A DNA stretch of 64,000 nt, from NCBI RefSeq assembly GCF_014196745.1, contig NZ_JACIEH010000002.1, positions 930,383 to 994,382 on the forward strand, written 5' to 3'. Positions within the stretch are counted from its first letter, which is position 1, and every line of letters begins with the position of its first letter. The stretch comes from Sphingomonas kyeonggiensis. Lineage in GTDB: Bacteria > Pseudomonadota > Alphaproteobacteria > Sphingomonadales > Sphingomonadaceae. Under the pieces are notes generated by a model that saw nothing but the letters and a program-made list of their open reading frames with translations, was not told the DNA's origin and made no database searches. The translations under genes and the position numbers were made by a program. This document shows, piece after piece, positions 41,831-52,300 of the stretch.

Positions 41831-42232
41831 GTGTATCAGGCCCAATTTTCCGCCGTGGCGCTCGATCTGGACAAGGCCGCGTTCGTATCGCTGCTGCGTG
41901 CCTGGCGCAGTGCGCGGGACGAGGGGCTGGCGACGATGCCGGCGATGGCGAAGCTGGCGCCCGGACACGACGGCGCGATCCTCGCGCCGGTTATCGACAG
42001 CCTTGCCCGTCTCTTCGAACTGGCGCTCGGCCGGCCGCTCGGCATCGGGCGCGATGAGATGCTGAGCCCGGATGAGCATCTGCTCCTCGATGCGATCGGG
42101 CGGCAGGGCTGCCGGCCGGATTGGGCGGGTGAAGGCGTGTCCGGCACGCTGATCGGCGCCATCCGGTCCGCCCGGATCATGCTGGCACTGGCCACCAGGC
42201 GGGAAGCGCCGCGCGCGAAGCTGCGGCCGTAA
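41831..42232 (+). CDS. Hypothetical protein behind a Fur-box-like site
   Basis: 133 residues starting MYQAQFSAVALDLDKAAFVSLL at GTG 41831. The in-frame ATG at 41801 would lie only 4 bp from the Fur-box-like site and leave no room for a leader, while AGGGAG stands about eight bases before the GTG. The protein is Leu/Ala/Arg-rich and probably helical, without signal peptide or membrane helix. No family is recognised. A role in iron response is only suggested by the upstream site. Confidence 0.6.
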   Translation: MYQAQFSAVALDLDKAAFVSLLRAWRSARDEGLATMPAMAKLAPGHDGAILAPVIDSLARLFELALGRPLGIGRDEMLSPDEHLLLDAIGRQGCRPDWAGEGVSGTLIGAIRSARIMLALATRREAPRAKLRP

Positions 42233-42362
42233 CGCGCATTTCCGCTTGGCGTCGCTCGATCGCTTCCAGATACTGCGCGTGCGCCAGGCTTCGCAGGAGG
42301 CCGTCACGCAGATTTCACCTGCCGGTGCTTCGGTGGGTTCCTGATCTTTCCTGGGGGTTTCC

Positions 42363-42995
42363 ATGGTCCGTATTATCGTTCTCGGCGCAGCCGCCGCCGT
42401 GCTTCTTCCCGCCGGCAGTGCCGCCGCCCAGTCCGTCGGTGGCGCCACGCCTGCCCAGGCCGCGCCGCAGGGGCAGCCGCTCGGCGGCCCGGTGATCCCC
42501 GGCGTCTGCCTGCTCTCGCGGGAGGCGATCTTCGCCAACGCCGCGGTCGGCAAGGCGGCGAGCGCGCGGCTGAATGAGCTGACCCAGGCAGCGCAGAGGG
42601 AAGTCGACGCGCAGCGCACGCCGCTGGAGACCGAGACGCGGGCGCTCGAGGGGCAGCCCGACAACGCCCAGACCCGCCAGCGCCGCGACCAGCTCGCCCA
42701 GCGCTGGCAGACGCTGCGCGCGCTAGCGGCGCACAACAGCCAGGAAATCGAAGCCACCCGGGTCAAGGCGATGGGTCGGATCGCCGGCGAGGCCCAGCCG
42801 CTGATCGCCCAGGTCTATGGCCAGAAGAAGTGCGGCCTGCTGCTCGATCGCAGCACCGTTCTCGGCGGCAATTTCGCCAACGACCTGACCGCCGATACGG
42901 TCAAGGCGCTCGATGCGCGGATCCAGACCATCACCTTCGAGCGCGAGCGCCTGCCGCAGCAGGCCGCCGCGCCTGCGGCACCGCGCAAGCCGTGA
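42363..42995 (+). CDS. OmpH/Skp-family periplasmic protein
   Basis: 210 residues. Signal peptide 1-22 ends GSAAAQ. The mature part fits the Skp/OmpH pattern: a short beta start (GVCLLSREAIFANAAVGKAA), then long charged helices with coiled-coil character (about 70-140, rich in Q, R and E), a beta return (CGLLLDRSTVLGG) and a C-terminal helix. Skp-like chaperones hold outer-membrane proteins in the periplasm. It precedes a giant autotransporter on the same strand, so a role in its passage is an attractive inference. Confidence 0.78.
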   Translation: MVRIIVLGAAAAVLLPAGSAAAQSVGGATPAQAAPQGQPLGGPVIPGVCLLSREAIFANAAVGKAASARLNELTQAAQREVDAQRTPLETETRALEGQPDNAQTRQRRDQLAQRWQTLRALAAHNSQEIEATRVKAMGRIAGEAQPLIAQVYGQKKCGLLLDRSTVLGGNFANDLTADTVKALDARIQTITFERERLPQQAAAPAAPRKP

Positions 42996-43371
42996 TGCGT
43001 CGGGGAAGGCCGTGGCGGCAGCGTTCGCGCTGTTCGCCCGCCGCGGCGGCCTTCGCCGGCACCTGACCTGTTCGTCGTCCGCACGCTGCTTCGCCGGAGC
43101 GCCGTCCCGTTCCCGGAACAGGGCGGTGCCGGGGGAGGTTGACCGGGAGGACAGACGTGAAACGATAGAGAAAAATCGTTACGCCCATCGACCAGGTCCA
43201 TGAGCGCGATCCGCACCTGCGCGGCGTTAATCATGATTTTCTTCCAGGGGCTTGGAAAAAACTCCTGTGAATATTCAGGCCCACCGCCCTCATGGAGCCG
43301 CGTGGCAGCCCCCATATGGTATATTGACTTAAGCGCGCGCTCGGTCCTCGGTTTTTCCGAGGGGAATCAAC
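42996..43371 (+). promoter_or_regulatory. Leader region of the giant autotransporter gene
   Basis: 376 bp without a supported gene. The last 150 bases are AT-richer (AATCATGATTTTC, CCATATGGTATATTGACTT) and probably hold the promoter. A perfect short hairpin covers the ribosome site just before the start codon (43346-43362). Confidence 0.5.
43346..43362 (+). promoter_or_regulatory. Hairpin over the autotransporter ribosome site
   Basis: CCTCGG (43346-43351) and CCGAGG (43357-43362) pair perfectly around a TTTTT loop. The right arm contains most of the Shine-Dalgarno sequence GAGGGG (43359-43364), which lies seven bases from the ATG. Folding would hide it, so translation may be damped or temperature-dependent. 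Confidence 0.5.
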
Positions 43372-46300
43372 ATGCCGAGCAATATCGAGTCGTTTGCGAT
43401 CTTCAGCGCTGCCAGGAAGCGGTTGCGTAAATCGAGGCGGTCGATCCGCTCGGCCACCGCCCTGACCGGCGGCCTGGCCGCGCTGCTGATCGCGGCGCCG
43501 GCCTTCGCCCAGCAGGGCGGCGCTGGTGGTTCGGGCGGCTTCGGCAACGGCGGTGCCGGCGGCGACGCGGGACAGCCGGGCGGCGCGGCGACCTGCTCGA
43601 TCACCCCCTCTACCGGTTGCCTGACGGCGGGCGGCGCTGCCGGTACCGATCCCGGCGGGGACGGCGCCAATGGCAACGTCAATCCCGCCGGCCCTGGCGG
43701 CGGCGGTGGCGGTGGCGCCAACGGATCCCTGGCTGCCCCGGTCGGCGGCAATGGCGGCAATGGCGGCAATGGAAACGCCGGCAATTACAGCACCGGCGGC
43801 GGAGGCGGCGGCAGCGGCGGCAACGGCGTGGTCCTGACCGGGCCGCTGACCAACAGCGCGACCGTGGCCGGCGGCAATGGCGGCAATGGCGGAGCCGCCG
43901 GCGCGACGTTCTTCTCCGGCGGCCCCGCCAATGGCGGCGCGGGCGGCGGCGGCGGTGCGGGCATCGTCGCCAGTGCCGGCGCGGTGATCACCAATCTGTC
44001 GGGAGGATCGATCACCGGCGGCTATGGCGGCCTGGGCGGTGCGGGCTCGAACGGTGGCGGCACTGCGGGCGCCGGCGGCGCCGGCGGTGTCGGTATCCGC
44101 GGCGCGGACATCACGATCGAGACGGCCGGCAGCATCGCTGGCGGCACGGGCGGCGACGGCGTGACGCGCGCCTATGCGCTGCACTTCACCGGCGGCAGCA
44201 ACACCCTCAGCCTGCTCGCCGGATGGAGCATCACCGGCGGTATCCAGCTCGACAGCGGCAGCAGCCTCGGCTTCGACGTGGGCGGCACCGAAACACTGGG
44301 CAATGTGATCTCCGGCGGCGGATCGATCGGCAAGGCCGGCGCCGGCACGCTGATCCTGACGGGCACCAACAGCTATTCCGGCGAAACGGTCCTGGGTGGC
44401 GGCACGCTGCAGATCGACGCGCCGGCCAGCATCGGCAGCGGCGCGATCAAGCTCAATATGGGCACGCTCCGTACGACCTTCGACGGCGCACTCGGCAACC
44501 ATCTCTTCTGGGAAAGCGGCGCGACCGGCACGCTCGCTGCAGCGACGGGCACGACGCTGACGCTCACCGGCACGCTGAACTATGGCGGCGATACGGAAGT
44601 CCGCTTCGGCAGCGCCACCGACACCGGCACGATCATCGCTTCCTTCTTCAGCGGATCGGTGAGCGGGGGATCGCCGAGGCAGGCCATCTTCGGTGGCGGC
44701 ATTTTCCGGGCGGGAACCGGATTCATGAGCCTCGCGCTGGGCGCCTTCGATTCGGTGCAGATCGATGCGGGCGCGACGCTCGACATCAACGGCGTGCAAC
44801 CCAGCACGACGCTCAATATCCTCGAAGGTGCCGGCACGCTGCTGAACGACGGTGCCTTCACCATCATCGGCAGCGGCGATTTCGCCGGAATGATCACCGG
44901 GTCCCAGAACATCGTCAAGGTCAGCGGCGATACGCTGATCCTCAGTGGCGACAATGACTATAGCGGCACCACCGAGGTCGCTGTCGGCGCGCTGCAGATC
45001 GGCGCGGGCGGCAGCAGCGCGACCAGCGGCACGCTGGGAACCGGCAATGTCACCGTATCGAGCGGCGCCAGCCTGATCTTCGCGCGTGCCGATGCGCACA
45101 CCGTGTCGAACGCAATCGACGGCGACGGATCGGTGGAGCAGGCCGGACCCGGCGTGCTCGAACTGGCCGGCGCCAACAGCTATACCGGCGGCACGCGGAT
45201 CACCGGGGGGCTGATCAGCTTCACCGGCTCCGGCAATTTCGGCACCGGCAACATCACGCTGAACGGCGGCGGGCTGCAATGGGCCGCCGGCAATACCACC
45301 GACATCTCCGCGCGGCTGGATGCGATCGGAGCTGCCGGCGGCGTCTTCGACACCAACGGCAATGACGTGCTGCTGATGAGCGCGCTCTCGGGCAGCGGGC
45401 TGACCAAGACCGGCAGCGGGACCCTTACGCTGGCGGGCAGCAACAGCTTCACCGGCACGGTGACGATCAACGACGGCACCCTGTTGCAGAGCAATGCGAA
45501 CGCCCTTGCCGGCGCGGACGTCGTGCTTGGCGGCGGCACGCTCGACATCGGCAATTACGATCTGCGGCTCGGCCAGGCCCTGGGCATCACCGGCACGGGG
45601 ACCATCGAATCGTCGGGCACCGGCGGCCTGACGACGGTCAGCGGCGAGGAGGCGGTGTTCGGCAGCAACGGCGGCACGATCACGTCCTCGCTGGGGCTCT
45701 CCGTCATCAGCGGCAGCACGCTGACGATGTTGGGCAACAACCTGCTGAGCGGCGGCATCCTGGTGGACGGCAAGCTGGTGATCGGCGAGACCGGTGCGGC
45801 GGGTGGCGCGGGCAATATCATCGGCACGATCGGTTCGGTGATCAGCTTCGCCGATGGCGTCGACAATGCCGCGACCATCCTGATCGCCTCGGACACGACG
45901 CAGTTCGAAGTGCTGGGCACCGATGTCGCGACGCAGAGCGGCACGATCGCGCAGGACCATGGCGGGCGCGGTTTCGAGAAGATCGGGGGCGGCACGCTGA
46001 ACCTGACCGGCGCCAATGCGATCGACGGGGCCATCCTGGTCTCGGGCGGCACGCTGGGCTTCAACCAGCAGGGGCTGGGCTCGGTCGTGACGCTGGGGAT
46101 CGACAATGGCGCTGCGGTCCGTCTGCTCGAGGACGTCGACCATAGCGGCGGCGTGACGATCGGGGCGCTGGGCGGCACGATCGATACCGATACCTATCGC
46201 TTCACCGTGTCCGGCGCCGTCGATTTCCAGGGCGAGCTGACCAAGACGGGGTCGGGCACGCTGCTGCTCACCGATCTCAATGAGGCCAGCACGGGCGCCG

Positions 46301-49300
46301 GCGGCATCAGCGTTTCCGCTGGCACGCTGGCGCTGGCCAACGGCACTGCGCCCGGCACCGGCACGATCAAGCTGGCGGACGCCACGATCCTGCTCAACGC
46401 TTCGTGCGGCTGCAGCCTGCTGACGCTGACCAACGCGATCCAGGTCGCGCTGGGCGGCACGGCAACGATCGACGCCGATGGCCATGAGACGGTGCTGGCC
46501 GGCACCCTGACCGGCGGCAACCTGATCTTCGCGGACAGCAATGGCGGCGGCACCACGATCCTGAGCGGCACCAACAGCTATGGCGACACGAGCGTCGGGG
46601 GCGGCGCCACGCTCCTGGTCGGCGATGGTGGCACCACCGGCACGCTCGGCACCGGTACCGTCACCACCGACGGCATGCTCGCCTTCAACCGTTCGGACGA
46701 GGTCACCCTGGCCACCGCGATCGGCGGCAGCGGCCTGCTCGGGCAGTTCGGTACCGGCAAGCTGATCCTCACCGCCGACAACAGCTATTCCGGCGGTACG
46801 CTGATCCTCAATCCCGACGGCACGATCCAGGTGGGCGACGGCGGTACCACCGGCAGGCTCGGCACGGGCGCCATCGTCCTTGGCGGCGGCAGCCTGATCT
46901 TCAACCGCTCGGACGACATCACCGTCGCGGACAGCATTGCGGGCATCGGCCAGATCACCAAGCTCGGCGCGGGCATGCTGACGCTCAGCGGAGACAATCT
47001 CGACAGCCAGAATATCGGCGTCGGCCCCTATGTCGGCAACATCTCGATCCTGGCCGGCACCCTGGCCGTCGGCGAATTCGGCCTTGGCGGGAGCGAACTG
47101 GTCGAGATCGACAATGGCGCGACGCTGAAGGCGCTCAAGGACGCCTTTGCCGGCGACATGGCGATCCTGTCGGGCGGCGGCACGATCGATACCGGCAACT
47201 TCACCCTGGAGTTGTTCGGTTCGATCGACTTCCAGGGCGAGCTGACCAAGACCGGCTCGGGCACGCTGCTGATCGACGACAGTTTCGAGGAAGGCATCGG
47301 TGCCGGTGGCATCAACGTCACCGCGGGCACGCTCGGCCTCGGCAGCGACTTCGCGGCCGGTACCGGCCTGATCAAGCTGGCGAACGGCACCACGCTGCTC
47401 AATGCGGCCTGTGGCTGCTCGCGCCTCGACATCGACAACGAGATTCAGATCGCGCTCGGCGGGGCGGTGACCTTTGACGGCGGGGGCAACAATACCGACC
47501 TGAACGGCGCGATCAGCGGCGGCGACGTGCACTTCACCACCAGCGTCTCCGGGCCCTTTGCCGGGAGCATCTTCCGGCTCAACGGCGCGAACAGCTATGG
47601 CGAGACGCGGATCGGGCCCAATGTGGCGCTGATCGTCTATGACGGGACGCTGGGCACCGGCAACGTCACCTTCGACGCCGCCGCATCGGACCCGACCACG
47701 CCGGCCGCGCTCGTCTTCCAGAACGCCACCGACTACAGCTTTGGCGGCAAGATCATCGGCGCGGGCATCGTCAGCATCGAGGCCGATTCCGGCAGCTCGG
47801 TCACGTTGACCGGCTCGAACAGCGCGACCGAGAATTTCACCGGTGCGGTGGAAGTGCTCAGCGGTCGCCTCGTGCTCAACGGGGATTTCGGTGACGTGGT
47901 GGGCAACACTGCGACGCTGCTGATCGACGACAGCTGCTTCTGCGGCGGCACGGCGCCGTCGCTGGGCGGCAGCGGTGTCTTCCATGGCAGTATCGACCTG
48001 GGCAACGCCGAACTCAATCCCGGCAACAGCCCGGGCACGCTGGTCATCGCGGGCAATCTGAACCTGGGCGCCGGCACGATCCTCAACTTCGAGCTGGGTG
48101 AGCCCGGCAAGCCGGGCGGGACCAGCAACGACCTGGTCACCGTCGGCGGCAACCTGGTGCTCAACGGCACGCTCAACACGATCGCCTCGGGCGCGGGCTA
48201 TGGCCCCGGCTATTATCGCCTGTTCAACTATGGCGGCACGCTGACCGACAACGAGCTCCTCATCGGCTCGATCGCCGGCGGTCTCGATGCGCAGGTCCTG
48301 ACCAACATCAACGGCCAGGTGAACCTGCGCCTGGGCGGCGCCCAGGCCATCCAATATTGGGATGGGGCAGACACGGGCGCCAGCGCCGCGACGGGCGGCA
48401 ATGGCGGCGCGGGTACCTGGAACGGCACCAGCACCAACTGGACCGGCCCGACCGGCTACGCGATCAACGACAGCTGGAAGAGCCAGGTCGGCGTGTTCGC
48501 CGGTGCGGCCGGCGGCATCGTCACCGTCGAGGGCACGCAGAGCTTCGAGGAACTGCGCTTCGAGACCAACGGCTATGCGCTGCGCCCGTCCAATGGAAGC
48601 GCGCGGCTGAACACCACTGGCGGCTTCTCGATCATCGATGTCGCGAGCAGCATCACCGCCGATATCGGCGTGACCATCCAGGGCGGCGCTGGCCTGGACA
48701 AGACCGGCGCGGGAACGCTGATCCTCTCCGCCGTCAACACCTATAACGGCGCCACCGACATCGCCGCGGGCACGCTCAGGCTGGGCATCAACAACGCGAT
48801 CTCGAACCAGTCGGCGCTCAACGTCCAGGCGGGCGCGACCTTCGACCTCGCAGGTTTCCAGACCTCCGTCGGTTCGATCCAGGGCGCAGGCGATATCACC
48901 CTTGGCGGCGGCCGGCTCGCGGTCGGCTATGACAACAGCTCGACTCTCTTCAGCGGCACGATCACCGGCCCCGATGGCGGCGCTTCCACCCTCATCAAGA
49001 ACGGCAGCGGCACGCTGACCGTGGATGGCAGCATCGCGCTCGGCATGAGCGGCGGGGTCAATTCCTTCCTCCAGGTCAACAACGGCACGCTCCGGATCGC
49101 CGGCACCGGCAGCCTCAGCGGGGACTTTGTCCAGAGCTTCTCGACGATCGAGAACAACGGCACGATCACCGCCCAGCTTCAGAGCTTCGGCAGCCTGACC
49201 AATGCCAGCACCGGTGTGATCCATGGGCTCACCCAGAGTTTCTCGGCGTTCGACAATTACGGGACGATGGGTGCGCTGGTGTCGATCACCGGTACTGCGG

Positions 49301-52300
49301 TCAACCACGGCTCCGGCGTGATCAACGGCTCCGTACAGACCTTCGACGACTTCACCAGCACCGGCATCATCAACGGCGCGATCAGCAACTTCGGCAGCGC
49401 GCATATCGCGAACCAGGTCAACGGCGATATCCTCAACCTGCAGCCCGGCGCGATCGTCACGCTCACCGGCACGGTGAGCGGGATCGCCAATTATCAGGGC
49501 GCGCAGGGCTCGCTGCTCGATCTTGCCGGTTTCGACACCACGGTCGGGTCGCTCCACCATAATGACGTTGGTGGCGATATCCAGCTCGGTACCGCCACGC
49601 TGACGATTGGCGGTACGCGGCCGAGCGCGTCGTTCACCGGCGCGATTCACGGCAGCGGCGGCCTGATCAAGACCGGCGCGGGCGAACAGATCCTGGGCGG
49701 GCTGAACGACTATACCGGCACCACGGTGATCAGCGGCGGTACGCTGCGCCTGATCGATGGCGGTGCGATCGGCGCGGGCGCCGTCACCAACAATGCGACG
49801 CTCGCATTCGACGGCACGCTCGACCGGGTGTTCGCCAACACGATCCAGGGCAGCGGCGGCCTGACCAAGACGGGCGCCGGCATGGTCGCGCTGACCGGAG
49901 CCAACAGCTATGCCGGCACCAACGCGGTGCTCGGCGGCACGCTCGGCTTCGACAACGCCCAGGCGCTCGGCACCGGCGCGATCACGCTGGACGACGACAC
50001 CCGGCTGCGCAACCTCCAGGGCGTTTCCGCCATCTCGCTGTCGAACACCATCCAGGTTTCCGGCATGGCGACGCTGCAGGGCGTGGGCGGCTCCAGCACG
50101 ACGTTCAACGGCGCGATCAGCGGCGACACGGTGCGCTTCGGCCTGTCGGGTGGCGGTGCCACTTCCTTCACGCTGGCTTCTGCCAACAGCTATGGCGATA
50201 CCCGGATTGGGGGCGGCGTGGCGCTGACCGTGGGTGCGGGCGGCTCGCTGGGCAGCGGAAACACCGTGTTCGAGGCGAACCCGACCCCCGCTTCGCTGAC
50301 CTTCGCCAACAGCAGCAACTACAGCTATGCGGGCGTGATCTCGGGCGCCGGTTCGATCCTGGTCAATACCGCAATGCCAGGCACTTCGGTCTCCCTGACG
50401 GGCTCGAACACCGCCAGCGACAATTTCACCGGCGCGGTGACCGTCGACAGCGGCAAGCTGGTGCTGGGCGGCGATTTCGGCGACGTGGTGAACAACGGCG
50501 CCAGCCTGACGCTGAACGGCGGCTCGCTGGGCGGCAGCGGCACCTTCCATGGCGATGTGACCTTCGGCAACGCGTCGCTCAATCCGGGGAACAGCCCGGG
50601 CACGCTCACCATCGCCGGCAACCTGACGCTCGGTGCCGCGACCATCCTCAATTTCGAGCTCGGCGAGGCGGGCACCGTCGGCGGGGTCAACAACGACCTG
50701 GTCAATGTCGGTGGCAACCTGACGCTTGACGGCACGCTCAACGTCATTGCCCAGCCGACCTTCGGCGAGGGCTATTACCGGCTGTTCAACTATGGCGGGT
50801 CGCTGACCGACAACGGGCTGAACCTTGGCGCGCTGCCGGGGGGCTATTCTCCGACCTTGCTCACCAACATCGCGGGCCAGGTGAACATCCTGTTCTCCAG
50901 CAGCCCCCAGGCGATCCAATATTGGGATGGCAGCGACCTGACCGGCAGCTCGACCGCGGCCGGCGGCAATGGCGGTGCGGGCATCTGGAGCACAGGCGGC
51001 ACCAACTGGACGGCACCGACCGGCTATGGCGTCAACGACAGCTGGCGCAGCCAGGTCGCGGTGTTCGGCGGTGCGGCGGGTGGTGCCGTCACCGTGCAGG
51101 GCACCCAAGCCTTCCAGGAGCTGCGCTTCACCACCACCGGCTACACGATCGCTGGCGCAACCGCCGCGAACGGGCTGGCGACGACGGGCGGCTTCTCGGT
51201 GGTCGATGTGTCCACCGGCGTGGCCGCGACGATCAACGCCGCTATCTCGGGCACCGGCGGGCTGACCAAGACCGGCACCGGCACGCTCAGCCTGGGCGGG
51301 GTCAACAGCTATGCGGGCACCACCACGGTCTCCGCTGGGCAGCTCAATCTGCTCGCGGGCGGATCGATCGCCGGCAGCGTGGTCAACCAGGCGAGCTTCG
51401 CCAATGCCGGCACGGTGACTGGCGCGGTGCAGAACGATGGGACCTTCACCAACAGCGGCACCGTGACCGGAGCCGTGCAGAACAACGCCACGCTCACCAG
51501 CACCGGCGCGCTCGCCGGCGGGCTGGTCAACAGCGGCACCGCGACCCTGGCTGGCACGGTAGGCACCGGGATCGTCAACAACGGGGCGGTGACCTTCAGC
51601 GGCGCCGCGACGGTTGCCGCCCTGCAGCAGGTCGCCGCTGGGACGTTCAACCTGGCCGGCTTCGGCGTGTCGCTCGGCACGCTCGGCGGATCGGGCGCGA
51701 TCAGCCTGGGTGGCGGTGCGTTGAGCGTGGGGACGGGCAACGGCAATTCGTCCTTCGCCGGCACCATCTCGGGTGCGGGCAGCCTGACCAAGACCGGCAC
51801 CGGCACGCTGGTGCTCACCGGCACGGCCAGCCAGACGGGCGGCACGACGATCTCGGGCGGCACGCTGCAGATTGGCACAGGGGGCACCACCGGCGCGCTC
51901 TCGGGCGCGATCACCAACAACGGCGTGCTGGTGCTCAACCGCAGCGATGCGGTTACGCTGGCCAATGTGATGTCGGGCACCGGCGGCTTCGTCCAGGCCG
52001 GGACCGGGACGACCACGCTGACCGGCGCCAACAGCTATGGCGGCGGCACGCTGGTCTCCGCGGGCAGGCTGCGCGGCGACACGGCCTCGCTGCAGGGCGC
52101 CATCCGGAACGACGGAACGCTCGAGTTCGCCCAGACCGGGGCCGGCACCTATGCCGGCAGCCTGTCGGGCGCGGGCCTGCTCGAGAAGACCGGCACCGGT
52201 ACGATCAGCTTCACCGGCAACAGCGCGACCTTCACCGGCGCGACCAGCGTACTTGCCGGCACGCTGGCGCTGAACGGCCTGCTCTCGCACTCGACGATCA

